64,000 bases of DNA from SLNP01 sp964568875 (lineage in GTDB: Bacteria > Bacteroidota > Bacteroidia > Bacteroidales > VadinHA17), in NCBI GenBank assembly GCA_964568875.1, contig CAZMSH010000002.1, forward strand, positions 62,001 to 126,000, in the 5' to 3' direction. The notes under the pieces are model-generated. The model had not been told where the DNA came from. It saw nothing but the letters and a program-made list of their open reading frames with translations, and made no database searches. Position numbers and translations under genes: made by a program. Below are positions 15,655 through 24,983 of this stretch, one piece after another. Each line of letters opens with the position of its first letter. The stretch's first letter is position 1.

Positions 15655-16992
15655 TCAGATTTCCCTGACCAGTATCCCGGTACCGGAATCTCTTATTACC
15701 TTTGAGCAGGATTCCACCATTTCGGCTACTTTCTCATATTTGGAATCCTTCACAACTGTTTGCAGCTCAGACCCTCTCTTTTCAAGCCTGTCAAGGACGA
15801 ACCCAACGGTCATCTTATTAATATCTATTCCGGGCTGGTAAATGCGCTGCTTGTCTTTATCCCCTACCAGCTGAACCAATAACCCTGCCTCAGTAAGTTC
15901 ATGTATTATCTCACTGCTGATCCTGACAGGGATTCTCAGACTTGCAGCAATAAGTTCAGCACCAACAGGCTCTTTTCCTGCGTGAAACCTCTTTACAAAG
16001 GCACTGAGTATAAGTATCGTAAGAACCTTCTTCTGAAAAGAACTGATATTCAAGGAGTCAGATTCAAATTCATACCTGAGCACGTTTTGGTTAGCAAATG
16101 ACAATTCAGCTCCAAGCAGTACTATGAGCCATGATGTTTGTATCCATATCATAAACAGTGGAAATGCTGCAAAACTTCCATATATGGCACTTAGCCTGGT
16201 TATTCCTATCTGTAAATCAATATAAAGCCACTGAACAACCTGCAGAAGGGTTCCGGCTACAATACCTGCCAGCAGGGCCGATCCAAATTTCACCTTTGTA
16301 TTGGGGAGTACTACATAGATAAATGATAATACCAGCCATACCATGACATAGGGTGTAAGCTTCAGAAGAAAGGTAATAAGCGGCTTGAATGTCTCAAGTA
16401 TCCTGGCTGTCTCCATATATTCAGTTAGCTTTGTTGAGATGAAAACAGTTATGCTGCTGGAGAGGATAACGAATACCGGGGCTATTAGCATAATGGCAAG
16501 ATAATCGGTAAATTTCCTGATCCAGGGTCTCTTCTGTCTTACCTGCCAGATGTGATTGAATGAGCCTTCAAAGTGATCGAGCAACTGCATCACCGACCAC
16601 AATAGTATTATGACACCTATCCCTGCCATATATCCTCCTTTTGTGGTCTGAAGGGCATTGTCTGCCACTGACAATATCCAGCCAAGCACTTCCTGTTGTG
16701 AGGCAAATTCACTTGTAAGCCTGCTTTCAAGGTCACCTTCGAATCCGAAACCTTTGGCAACGGCAAAGGCTATAGCGGCCATCGGTATTATCGAAAGCAG
16801 TGTATACAAGGTAAGAGATGCAGCCCTCAATTGTACCTTGTCCTGCCTGAATCCCCTGGCAGCAAGAATGATTGTTCTGATGTATTTAATAACCATTCCC
16901 TTTCCGCGTGATGCCTGTGAAAGACTGGTGTTCCATACAGCATGGTTGAACTGTCTGAACTTATCTATTAGCCATCTTATGGGTCTTGCCAT
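15655..16992 (-). CDS. YihY/BrkB-family inner-membrane protein
   Basis: A 445-residue protein with about six membrane helices (about residues 50-300) and a C-terminal cytoplasmic part of about 130 residues. The motif LRAASLTLYTLLSIIPMAAIAFAVA and the segment SAIYGSFAAFPLFMIWI are those of the YihY (BrkB, formerly ribonuclease BN) family. The C-terminal part looks like a winged-helix-type domain, a form seen in longer family members. The function is unknown. The start is ATG at 16992; a TTG further upstream would lie in the promoter. It is divergent from the aldolase gene. Confidence 0.88.
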   Translation of the reverse strand: MARPIRWLIDKFRQFNHAVWNTSLSQASRGKGMVIKYIRTIILAARGFRQDKVQLRAASLTLYTLLSIIPMAAIAFAVAKGFGFEGDLESRLTSEFASQQEVLGWILSVADNALQTTKGGYMAGIGVIILLWSVMQLLDHFEGSFNHIWQVRQKRPWIRKFTDYLAIMLIAPVFVILSSSITVFISTKLTEYMETARILETFKPLITFLLKLTPYVMVWLVLSFIYVVLPNTKVKFGSALLAGIVAGTLLQVVQWLYIDLQIGITRLSAIYGSFAAFPLFMIWIQTSWLIVLLGAELSFANQNVLRYEFESDSLNISSFQKKVLTILILSAFVKRFHAGKEPVGAELIAASLRIPVRISSEIIHELTEAGLLVQLVGDKDKQRIYQPGIDINKMTVGFVLDRLEKRGSELQTVVKDSKYEKVAEMVESCSKVIRDSGTGILVREI

Positions 16993-17016
16993 AACATTTA
17001 TAATTAAATTGTGAAA

Positions 17017-17024
17017 CAAATATA
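17017..17024 (-). promoter_or_regulatory. Bacteroidota -7 box (TATATTTG) for the YihY gene
   Basis: On the minus strand TATATTTG ends 25 bases before the ATG at 16992. It excludes the upstream TTG as a start. No well-spaced -33 element was found. Confidence 0.5.
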
Positions 17025-17064
17025 CTAAATCAACAAACAACAGGGAGAAATCATGTAATTACCT

Positions 17065-17072
17065 TAACTTTG
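17065..17072 (+). promoter_or_regulatory. Bacteroidota -7 box (TAACTTTG) for the aldolase-like gene
   Basis: TAACTTTG matches the consensus and lies 39 bases before the ATG at 17112. A TTG at 17070 that opens the same frame falls inside this box, so the ATG is the better start. Confidence 0.55.
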
Positions 17073-17111
17073 CTAAAATCAAAACCGATTTCACTTTTTA
17101 CGAGCTGCAAC

Positions 17112-18212
17112 ATGGATCTGACTAAAATAAAAAAGCCGGTGCTTCTCCTCGATGAAAAAAAAGCCAGGGAGAATATAAAAACCATGAAATCTAAAGCTGA
17201 CAAACATAAACTAATCTTCAGACCTCATTTTAAAACACACCAGTCAGCAGTAGTTGCTGAATGGTTCCGCGATGCAGGAACTGACAGAATAACTGTATCC
17301 TCTGCAACAATGTGCAGGTACTTCCTGGAGAATGGGTGGGATGATATAACCGTAGCTTTTCCCGTTAACCCGAGAGAGGCTGACGAATTTAACCGGATAG
17401 CCAGAAGAGTTAATCTGAACGTTCTCGTATCAGACTACGAGCAATTTGTTGCTTTCTCGGCAAAATTCAATGAAGATGCCAATATCTTTATTAAAATAGA
17501 TACCGGATACAGAAGGTCTGGTATTGACTGGAACAGTTACCCTGACCTGGTGCGAATATACGACCTTGTGAATGAAACACCCAATCTTCGCATCATGGGA
17601 TTCCTTACCCATGCAGGACACACATACTCTGTAAGTGGTGAAGAAAACGTTCTTAAAATATTTAATGACACCCGGTCAAAGATATTGCACACAAAGGAGG
17701 TTGCTCCATTCAATAACGCAATAGTTTCTATCGGTGATACGCCTTCATGCAGCATAACCGGTGAATTTAACGGTATAGATGAGATAAGACCCGGGAACTT
17801 TGTTTTTTATGATCTTATGCAGGTCAATATAGGATCATGCAATACCAGCAACGTTGCCGCTGCTCTGGCAGCCCCGGTAGTGTCGGTTAACAGGCATTAC
17901 AATGAACTGATTATTTACGGCGGAGCGACTCACCTTTCAAAGGAGTTCATTACAGGTAGCGAGGGAGAGAAGATATTTGGAAAAGCTTACCTGCTGTCTG
18001 ATGAGGGTTGGGATGTAGAGTCTGAAATAGGATATGTTAAATCACTTTCACAGGAACATGGAGTAGTCCAGATTTCAAATCATGAAGTTTGCCGCCTGAA
18101 GCCGGGAGACATAATAGCTGTGATGCCTGTCCATATCTGTCTTTCCGCCGACCTGATGAAGGGTTACGTAACACTTGATGACAAGGTAATCACCGATCTT
18201 TGTCCAAAGTAA
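17112..18212 (+). CDS. D-threonine aldolase / D-serine dehydratase-like PLP enzyme
   Basis: A 366-residue fold-type III PLP enzyme. The alanine-racemase-type N-terminal barrel carries the PLP lysine in RPHFKTHQ (Lys41). The C-terminal domain has the metal ligands His341 and Cys343 in MPVHICLSADL, which define the D-threonine aldolase and eukaryote-type D-serine dehydratase family. It could cleave D-threonine to glycine and acetaldehyde or deaminate D-serine; the sequence does not decide. It stands alone with its own promoter box and ends next to a short hairpin. Confidence 0.85.
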   Translation: MDLTKIKKPVLLLDEKKARENIKTMKSKADKHKLIFRPHFKTHQSAVVAEWFRDAGTDRITVSSATMCRYFLENGWDDITVAFPVNPREADEFNRIARRVNLNVLVSDYEQFVAFSAKFNEDANIFIKIDTGYRRSGIDWNSYPDLVRIYDLVNETPNLRIMGFLTHAGHTYSVSGEENVLKIFNDTRSKILHTKEVAPFNNAIVSIGDTPSCSITGEFNGIDEIRPGNFVFYDLMQVNIGSCNTSNVAAALAAPVVSVNRHYNELIIYGGATHLSKEFITGSEGEKIFGKAYLLSDEGWDVESEIGYVKSLSQEHGVVQISNHEVCRLKPGDIIAVMPVHICLSADLMKGYVTLDDKVITDLCPK

Positions 18213-18217
18213 TAATA

Positions 18218-18234
18218 TATTCAGACACTGAATA
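18218..18234. terminator. Small hairpin TATTCAG-ACA-CTGAATA between convergent genes
   Basis: A perfect seven-base stem with a three-base loop fills the gap between the stops of the aldolase-like gene and the glycosyltransferase gene. There is no T-run on either side, so it is at best a weak bidirectional terminator. Confidence 0.4.
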
Positions 18235-19167
18235 CTACAATATCGGCAAGATATTTCTTCTTTTATGTATTGCCCTGTAAGTGGCAAAAAGGGTTATTCT
18301 GAACAACCCGAACTTGAAAAGTGAGACTTTTGAAGAGTCGAGGGCGATTTCCAGTCTGTCTCTGTATCTGATATAAAACCCGGCCATAAAATAGGCCAGG
18401 CCGAGACTGGCCAGCCTGTCGTAAGCCCTTACCAATCTGACACTTGAAGCAAATGTCTTCCTGTCGGTGACTTTATCGCAAAGAATACTCAGATTCTCGA
18501 TACCCTCTTTGATTTTTGCCAGATAGTCTGAATTCGATTCAATACCACCATGAATAAGTCCGTTGTTGATATGTAGAATATTGACGCCGGCCTTGTTCAG
18601 CTGATATCCCAGGAGAGTATCTTCGTGGCCGTACTGCTTCAACTCTTCATTGAAGCGTATTTTCATAAAAGTATCTCTTTCGATCATAAAGTTAAAACCA
18701 GAGAATCTTGCATGAGGATGCCTGTTGCGGTCAGAAGCTTTCCTCTGTTCTCTCTTCCGGCCATACTTCCATCTCAGCATCTTATCAGGGTCGGCAGGTG
18801 GGTAATCGGGATAGATAATACCTCCGCAAACAACTTTGGCAGATTTCAGATATGGCAACCATCCACGGAGATAGTTTTCTGCAGTTCCTGGAATTGTGGC
18901 ATCGGCATCGATAAAGAGGAGGTAATTGCCCTTTGATTGAGATGCGAGCTTATTCCTTATTGCAGCCCTGCCGATGTTCTTCTCAGAAGAGACAATAGAC
19001 ACTCTTCCGTTAAGCAGGGTTTCGTACCTCGCAAGATATTCAGGCGCAGATCCGTCGCTTCCTATTATCAGTTCTGAATACTCAGGAATTGATTCCATAG
19101 CCTCCTTGAGGGAATGTACCAACACCGCAATATCATAGTTGTAAACCGGAATCAGAATGGAAATCAT
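18235..19167 (-). CDS. Family 2 glycosyltransferase
   Basis: A 310-residue GT-A enzyme. It begins MISILIPVYNYD, and the nucleotide-sugar-binding acidic motif is LLFIDADATIPGT, typical of GT2 enzymes that build surface polysaccharides. GHEDTLLGY is the probable catalytic region (ED-type). No membrane helix is obvious. I choose the ATG at 19167 because a promoter box lies 25 bases before it; an upstream in-frame ATG at about 19215 would lie inside the promoter. The sugar is unknown. No polysaccharide cluster surrounds it. Confidence 0.88.
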   Translation of the reverse strand: MISILIPVYNYDIAVLVHSLKEAMESIPEYSELIIGSDGSAPEYLARYETLLNGRVSIVSSEKNIGRAAIRNKLASQSKGNYLLFIDADATIPGTAENYLRGWLPYLKSAKVVCGGIIYPDYPPADPDKMLRWKYGRKREQRKASDRNRHPHARFSGFNFMIERDTFMKIRFNEELKQYGHEDTLLGYQLNKAGVNILHINNGLIHGGIESNSDYLAKIKEGIENLSILCDKVTDRKTFASSVRLVRAYDRLASLGLAYFMAGFYIRYRDRLEIALDSSKVSLFKFGLFRITLFATYRAIHKRRNILPIL

Positions 19168-19191
19168 ACTAGCCTGATTAGTGCCTCGTGT

Positions 19192-19221
19192 CAAAATTAC
19201 TATATTAATCGACATAATCAA
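19192..19221 (-). promoter_or_regulatory. Bacteroidota promoter GTTG-N19-TAATTTTG for the glycosyltransferase
   Basis: On the minus strand TAATTTTG (19199-19192) matches the -7 consensus, and a GTTG with TTG at 19221-19219 lies 19 bases upstream. Start ATG at 19167 follows 24 bases later. Confidence 0.65.
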
Positions 19222-19232
19222 CCAGGGTAAAG

Positions 19233-19263
19233 TTTGGCAGAGATATTGCTTATGCTATTTTTG
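19233..19263 (+). promoter_or_regulatory. Bacteroidota promoter TTTG-N19-TATTTTTG for the TlpA-like gene
   Basis: TTTG at 19233-19236 and TATTTTTG at 19256-19263 are separated by exactly 19 bases, a full match to the consensus. The ATG is 23 bases after the -7 box. Confidence 0.75.
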
Positions 19264-19286
19264 TCAGACAAATATCCAGATCATTA

Positions 19287-20711
19287 ATGAAAAGAGTCAC
19301 AACAATAGTTTTCCTGACTACCCTCCTGCTGAATACTAACTGTCAGACAACCAACGGCAATGGGTATAGTATAGATGTAACAGTCAAAGGACTGGAGAAC
19401 AGTACGGTATATCTTGCCTATCATTTCGGTAACAGGCAGTATATTAAGGACTCAGTTATGCTTGATGTTACAGGAAAAGGCGTTTTTTCAGGTGAGGAAA
19501 ACCTTGATGAAGGTGTGTATATACTGGCCTTCCCTGATAACAGCTATATCGAATTTCTTATTTCGGGTACCAGCGATTTTTCACTGAAGTGTCACAAGGA
19601 TGATCCCCTGAATACAATTGATTTTACAGGATCCCCTGAAAACAAGGCATTTTCATCATTCCAGAAAAGATGGGCTGATCTGCACAGACAGTCTGGCTCT
19701 CTTCGCTCAAGGTATTCTGCCAACAGGACGAACAGTGATTCGATCAGGATTATCACCGAAGCTATCAGCGCGAATGAGAAGGAGATGAAGTCTTATATCA
19801 ATAAGGTAATAGATGACAACGATGGTACATTTGTTTCATCCCTTCTCAGGGCAATGCTTCCGGTCGAATTGCCCGAGTTCAGTATTCCACGTGAAGCCTC
19901 AAACCCTGATTCCCTGCGCTGGCTTATGACCTATAACTTTAATAAAGATCACTATTTCGATAATTTTGACCTTAGCGATGACAGGCTCCTCAGGAGTCCG
20001 GTATACCACGGCAAGCTCGAATACTATTTTACTGACGTGGTTCTTCAGTTTCCCGACTCCCTGATCAAAAGCATCGACAAGGTACTTTCCATGGCTGAAG
20101 GAAACAGCAAAACATGGCAATACGTGGCGGTATTTCTTTTTAATCACTTCAGGGAGAGCTCAATAATGGGCCATGACGCTATAGTTGTCAAGCTGGCTGA
20201 TGATATTTACCTCTCAGGTAAGGCTGAATGGGCATCAGATGAGTTTATTGAAAATCTCAGGAAAGACGTAGACAGGATACGGCCTTCTCTTATCGGGAAC
20301 CAGGCCATCAACCTCGTAATGGACACCTACAGGCGTGGAATAGTATCTCTTCAGAATATCGAAAGTGAATTTCTGATACTCTATTTCTGGGAGCCGGATT
20401 GCGGGCACTGCAAAACTGCAACGCCACTGTTGCATGAGTTCTATATTAAGAACAGGGATAAAGGTATTGAGGTATTCTCAATCTGCACCCTTCCTGACAA
20501 AAAGGCCTGGGAAAAATATATCGATGAAAACGGGCTTTCGTGGATCAACGGGTGGGATCCTGACAGGGCTACACATTATGACTTCTTCTATAATATCACA
20601 GCTACACCCACAATACTTATTCTTGACAGTGATAAGAAGATCATTGCTAAAAAACTGCCTGCCGAAAGTGTTGAAGCTTTCATTGAAAATTACAGGAAGT
20701 ACGGCAGATAG
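19287..20711 (+). CDS. TlpA-family thioredoxin with DUF4369-type N-terminal domain
   Basis: A 474-residue exported protein. A signal peptide (about 1-20, possibly lipidated at Cys20) precedes a beta-rich DUF4369-like domain (about 27-115), a helical middle, and a thioredoxin domain from about 350 with redox motif Cys372-Gly-His-Cys375 (EPDCGHCK) and the cis-Pro in TATPTILIL. Proteins of this type reduce or form disulfides in the periplasm of Bacteroidota. Substrates are unknown and no cytochrome-maturation gene is adjacent. It ends exactly where the convergent btuD gene ends, with no gap. Confidence 0.88.
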   Translation: MKRVTTIVFLTTLLLNTNCQTTNGNGYSIDVTVKGLENSTVYLAYHFGNRQYIKDSVMLDVTGKGVFSGEENLDEGVYILAFPDNSYIEFLISGTSDFSLKCHKDDPLNTIDFTGSPENKAFSSFQKRWADLHRQSGSLRSRYSANRTNSDSIRIITEAISANEKEMKSYINKVIDDNDGTFVSSLLRAMLPVELPEFSIPREASNPDSLRWLMTYNFNKDHYFDNFDLSDDRLLRSPVYHGKLEYYFTDVVLQFPDSLIKSIDKVLSMAEGNSKTWQYVAVFLFNHFRESSIMGHDAIVVKLADDIYLSGKAEWASDEFIENLRKDVDRIRPSLIGNQAINLVMDTYRRGIVSLQNIESEFLILYFWEPDCGHCKTATPLLHEFYIKNRDKGIEVFSICTLPDKKAWEKYIDENGLSWINGWDPDRATHYDFFYNITATPTILILDSDKKIIAKKLPAESVEAFIENYRKYGR

Positions 20712-21713
20712 TCAAAATGTGCTCCTTAAAAAGAATGACAGATCATACAGCGAACCAAATACGTACTTATCTCCCCTGATGGAAACATTCCAGGTTTGAC
20801 TGGTTTCGTCACATGATACCGAAAGTCCGGCAGCCGAAGAAGAATCACTTGTCCTGTAACCTGCTCTCGCCAGGGCTCTTTTCGTCCATTCAGCAATCAT
20901 TCCCGTTCCTGTCACGACGACTTCTCCCCTGACCTCTCTCAGGGAACAAAAGTTACCGTCTGATTTGCTGAATTTAACAGTGTCGCAGGTAAACATATTT
21001 TCAAAGACACCCTGCAAAACCAGGTCCTCAGGAGCTCCTGCGGTAATTCCGTTTTCATCAAGAGCCCATATTACATCAGATTCTCCCATAGCTGATGGCA
21101 GGTCGTGGGTTGACATTATTATTGTTTTCCCTGCTGTTCGGGTAAGCCTGTGTAAAAGACTTATTATTTCGTGACGGTTCCTTATGTCGAGAAAAGCCGC
21201 CGGCTCGTCCATTATCAGCAGATCAGTATCCTGGGCCAGAACCCGTGCAATCATTGAGCGCTGCCTCTCGCCATCTGACAACTCACTCAGGTACCTGTCT
21301 AGAAGGTTTGTAATTCCTGTCTCAAGGGCCGACCTGAAGATCACTTCCCTGTCTGATTCTTTGATTGAACCCAGCCAGTTAGTATATGAATATCTTCCTG
21401 TAGCGATAAGATCAAAAACTGTCATGTTTGGAGCGGTGACAATATCAGTGGATATATATCCTACTCTTTTGGCAAAATCTCTTATATCAATCTTTTTAAT
21501 ATCGGTTTTATCAATGATGATACTACCATGAAGCCTCTCCGAGATACCTGCCAATGTTCTGAGCAGGGTGCTCTTGCCAATCCCGTTGTGGCCTATTACA
21601 GATACAAGTTCTCCCTTTTTTACAGTACCATTCAATGGTGTCATCAATGCCTTGCCACGGTATCCTACCACCAGGTCTGACAGCTGTATGAATACTGAAT
21701 CCTCTCTTTTCAT
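20712..21713 (-). CDS. btuD: BtuD-type ABC transporter ATPase with C-terminal extension
   Basis: A 333-residue ATPase. Walker A is GHNGIGKST (41-49), the ABC signature is LSDGE (145-149) and Walker B is LLIMDEP (165-171). This is the FecE/BtuD family that powers uptake of B12 or siderophores with a FecCD permease. The usual length is about 255 residues; here about 80 further residues (250-333) form a mixed alpha/beta tail with VVVTGTGMIAEW. The gene overlaps the permease stop by one base and ends the B12 operon. Substrate B12 is inferred from the riboswitch, BtuB and the BtuG-like protein upstream. Confidence 0.88.
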   Translation of the reverse strand: MKREDSVFIQLSDLVVGYRGKALMTPLNGTVKKGELVSVIGHNGIGKSTLLRTLAGISERLHGSIIIDKTDIKKIDIRDFAKRVGYISTDIVTAPNMTVFDLIATGRYSYTNWLGSIKESDREVIFRSALETGITNLLDRYLSELSDGERQRSMIARVLAQDTDLLIMDEPAAFLDIRNRHEIISLLHRLTRTAGKTIIMSTHDLPSAMGESDVIWALDENGITAGAPEDLVLQGVFENMFTCDTVKFSKSDGNFCSLREVRGEVVVTGTGMIAEWTKRALARAGYRTSDSSSAAGLSVSCDETSQTWNVSIRGDKYVFGSLYDLSFFLRSTF

Positions 21714-22783
21714 CAGACTCCGGTTTTAATAATACGTCCCCTGAGTATGACCCAGATGACAACAGGTATACCCAGCAGTGATGTTACTGCATTGATTGGA
21801 AGCACCTTATCGCTGCCAGGCAGTTGTGAAATAATATCGCTGATCAGCATCAGCGCCGCTCCTGCAACAGCAGATGCAGGCAACAGGAAGTTATGATCGG
21901 ATGTTCTGAAAAGCATCCTGGCTATGTGTGGCACGGCAATGCCTATGAATCCAATCGGACCGCAAAAAGCAGTAACCCCTCCTGCAAGAAGGCTGGTGCT
22001 GACAAAAACAGAGACCCTGACAAGTTTTACATTTACACCTGAAGACCTGGCATAATTTTCTCCCAGAAGAAGAACATTCATCGACTTAATTGTAAACAGG
22101 CTTATTGTTAATCCTGCCAGAACAGTAAACAACATCGCGAACAGCTGACTGCCTGTGAGATTTCCAAGACTGCCCATTGTCCATATTACATATGCCCTTA
22201 GCAGCGATTCACTTGTAAAATATTGCAGTATTGTCACAATCGCCGATATTCCTCCTGCTATCATTATGCCGAGGATCAGCACGGTCAGAATATCCCTGAC
22301 CCTGAATGCAAGGTAGGTTACAAACAGCATTACCAATCCTGCTCCGGTGCATGCTGAAACAATCACCATCCAGTCACCAGGGATTCTGGTTCCAGCAACC
22401 GGCATTATATATGTATAACCCAGTATCACCAGGGCCACCCCGAGACTTGCTCCTGAACTGACACCAAGGACATATGGGCCTGCCATTGGATTTCTGAATA
22501 TTGTCTGCATCTGAAGCCCGCCTACTGAGAGGGCTGCACCGGCTATCAGCGCAGTAAGAGCCTTAGGTATTCTGAACTTAAGCACAATCACAGACCATTG
22601 AGATGTATCAGTGCCTGTAACTGTTCTGAGGATCTCCCCCGGAGGTATCCTGACAGAACCGATAAGAATATCTAAAATGAACAGGATAATAGCAAAGACA
22701 ATCAGTATACTAAAAATCAGCAGCCTGCGGGTTACCGTACGACTATTAATTTCGCTTATATCCAATAGTTTCTCTTTATCCAT
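21713..22783 (-). CDS. btuC: BtuC/FecCD-family permease
   Basis: A 356-residue membrane protein with about ten helices. The LGVSSGASLGVAL and LPASAVAGAALML segments, together with GPIGFIGIAVPHIARML, are FecCD hallmarks. It forms the membrane channel through which the BtuF-delivered substrate enters. The start is the ATG at 22783; a preceding TTG is less likely. It begins three bases after the stop of the binding protein gene. Confidence 0.9.
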   Translation of the reverse strand: MDKEKLLDISEINSRTVTRRLLIFSILIVFAIILFILDILIGSVRIPPGEILRTVTGTDTSQWSVIVLKFRIPKALTALIAGAALSVGGLQMQTIFRNPMAGPYVLGVSSGASLGVALVILGYTYIMPVAGTRIPGDWMVIVSACTGAGLVMLFVTYLAFRVRDILTVLILGIMIAGGISAIVTILQYFTSESLLRAYVIWTMGSLGNLTGSQLFAMLFTVLAGLTISLFTIKSMNVLLLGENYARSSGVNVKLVRVSVFVSTSLLAGGVTAFCGPIGFIGIAVPHIARMLFRTSDHNFLLPASAVAGAALMLISDIISQLPGSDKVLPINAVTSLLGIPVVIWVILRGRIIKTGV

Positions 22784-22786
22784 CAA

Positions 22787-23953
22787 TTACCTGAGTTGTT
22801 TATAAAACCTGAGAGTATCATCAGGAAACAGATCTTTGCTAAAAATAATGGCCATATCTTTGAGTATCAGCCCGGGTCTTACAGATCCCGTCTCCCAGTA
22901 ATCGTTTGCTCCATCGCGGCTGACGGTCAGATTATTATTAAATACCCTTCCTGAAGTAAAAGAGTTCAGAGCAGAAAGCCGGTGATCAACATTAATAATG
23001 TCTGACAGATTATCTGCAGTACCCGGATTCAGCCAGTAATCAGCTTCAAAAGCTCTTATGAACACATTCTCAATATTAAAGGGCATAGAAAAATCAGATA
23101 TTATATCACTCCATATATATTCACCCCCCGCATCTTCTATCAGCTTGCTGACGTATGAATTACCAGGTGAAATGTACCACGACTCCTTCCAGGGAAGACC
23201 CAGTAGAACCAGCGGCTTGTCTGATCCTTTCTTCTTTACCTTCTCCATTACATCATTATACTCATCCACAGCCATGTTAAAGATGGAGTCGGCCAGGGCA
23301 CTTTTATTAAAGAGTGCACCGAAAACTTTTATCCACTCAGCCTTACCCAGAGGATCTGTTTCGAGATAATCTGCATTGTACATAACTTTAAGTCCCAGGT
23401 CTGCAAGTTTAAGGTGGTGGCTCACCGACTCACTTCCGACTCCGTATGCCACTATAATGTCGGGTGCCATCTCCACCAGCAACTCACGGTTTATATTTTC
23501 ATCATAGCCAACTTCCCGAATATAACCTGCATCTATCTCTTTTCGTACCGACTTATCGAATATCAGTCCTGTACCTGACACACCGCCTATTGCATGACTG
23601 CATCCAAGGGCTGACACCATTGCAACATGAGTTGCCGACATACATACAATTTTTGTGACAGGTACTTCCAGAACAATTCCATCATCCGGAAGAGCTTTCG
23701 GATCCAGTCTGTTTCTTTCTACCAGATACCATCTGTGTGTTACTCCGGCTGCTCCCTGCCATGGCTCTGTGATCTCAAGTATCTTATAGTTGGTGCTGTC
23801 TACCAGTCTGAAGCGAGTAGCATGTTTGTTACCTTCTGGCAAAGCTTTGCTATCTGCATCCTGCCAGGTCTTTCCTGAAGGCGTCCCCGTACAGGAAGAC
23901 ATCACGGCACATGCGGTAAGCAAAAGATAATATGCACTAATCCTTGATTTCAT
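22787..23953 (-). CDS. btuF: BtuF-like ABC substrate-binding lipoprotein
   Basis: A 388-residue protein with a lipoprotein signal (lipobox VMSSC at about residue 21) and a periplasmic-binding-protein fold of the BtuF/FepB type. VTKIVCMSATHVAMVSALGC opens the first lobe, and PDIIVAYGVG and KPLVLLGLPWKESWY are typical of the family. It captures the vitamin in the periplasm and delivers it to the permease. Its start overlaps the stop of the BtuG-like gene by 17 bases, so the genes are cotranscribed. Confidence 0.85.
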   Translation of the reverse strand: MKSRISAYYLLLTACAVMSSCTGTPSGKTWQDADSKALPEGNKHATRFRLVDSTNYKILEITEPWQGAAGVTHRWYLVERNRLDPKALPDDGIVLEVPVTKIVCMSATHVAMVSALGCSHAIGGVSGTGLIFDKSVRKEIDAGYIREVGYDENINRELLVEMAPDIIVAYGVGSESVSHHLKLADLGLKVMYNADYLETDPLGKAEWIKVFGALFNKSALADSIFNMAVDEYNDVMEKVKKKGSDKPLVLLGLPWKESWYISPGNSYVSKLIEDAGGEYIWSDIISDFSMPFNIENVFIRAFEADYWLNPGTADNLSDIINVDHRLSALNSFTSGRVFNNNLTVSRDGANDYWETGSVRPGLILKDMAIIFSKDLFPDDTLRFYKQLR

Positions 23954-24983
23954 TGAATACTATATGTCCGGGTATTATACCTGACTCCCAACTCTGTTTC
24001 AAATTACCTGCTGCGTCGTATCTAAGCAGGAATCCCTTCCTTTGGTAATCGTTGGCATCAGTAACAAGGATATCTCCGTTTTGCAGGTCAGAAACCACTC
24101 TGTAGAAGATTCTGTTATCAGCCTGAATTAAAGGCTCTGAAGGTAGTTCATTTTCAAGGACCGACATTTTGTATATGCCATTATCTGTGTAATACAGAGT
24201 ATCGCCGCTATAGTCGATTTTGAGTGAGGTGGGATATGATGATTTAGGGAAAAAAAACTCAGATACTATTCTGTCGGTAGCTGTGTCGATGCTGATAAGA
24301 GCAGGAGTCTCGTCCTTCATATAACCACCTGAACACAGAACCCATAGTATGCCGTTACTGTCAAGAGCCATGCTTTCTGGCTCTAATGTAACCATGATAG
24401 TTTTTATTATCATATCATTACGGGCATCGATCACTGTTATTGCACTATCCCCTGACCATGAAGCAATATAAACCTTAATTCCTGCTGCAATAATCATCTC
24501 CGATTTGCGGCCTAAATTGATATATCCTTTAATTGTCAGTTTATCAGTATCTATTATGGCGACAGAATCGGAATAGAGACTTGACAGGTATGAGGTTCCC
24601 TGGCGCACGCTCTCGATATAACGGGGAGATATTAACCCTGTCAGAGTCCTGATCGCTTTTGCCGTAGTCAGATCGATCATTTCTATCTTTCCGGAATTAT
24701 TGACTACCAGGTATCCCGTATCTCCCTCAATTTGCATTGAAAAGGGTATATCGCCCGTACTCCTTCCGTTTGCGGCAAGAAATATATTGTTATAAATCTT
24801 TGACGAATCAATTGAAAGAAATGAAAGAGAACCATTTCCACGGGTAAAATTACCCTCGTTAACAATAAAAAATCCGGTTCCAGCCAATATAGCCTGACTC
24901 TGATCGGTCACGACCGGTCCAGGATCGGTTCGTTCACATGAAACAACAACCAATACTATTGATATAATAGCTATAAATCTCAT
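23937..24983 (-). CDS. BtuG-like YncE/DUF5074 beta-propeller surface lipoprotein
   Basis: A 348-residue protein with a lipoprotein signal (VVVSC) and repeated beta-propeller blades of the YncE type (for example VAIIDTDKLTIKGYINLG and ITVIDARNDMIIKTI). BtuG of Bacteroides thetaiotaomicron is a surface YncE-like propeller that binds B12 very tightly and passes it to BtuB. This gene has the same fold type, the same place next to btuB and the same riboswitch. I therefore infer a BtuG role; the ligand-binding residues were not checked. Confidence 0.8.
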   Translation of the reverse strand: MRFIAIISIVLVVVSCERTDPGPVVTDQSQAILAGTGFFIVNEGNFTRGNGSLSFLSIDSSKIYNNIFLAANGRSTGDIPFSMQIEGDTGYLVVNNSGKIEMIDLTTAKAIRTLTGLISPRYIESVRQGTSYLSSLYSDSVAIIDTDKLTIKGYINLGRKSEMIIAAGIKVYIASWSGDSAITVIDARNDMIIKTIMVTLEPESMALDSNGILWVLCSGGYMKDETPALISIDTATDRIVSEFFFPKSSYPTSLKIDYSGDTLYYTDNGIYKMSVLENELPSEPLIQADNRIFYRVVSDLQNGDILVTDANDYQRKGFLLRYDAAGNLKQSWESGIIPGHIVFNEIKD

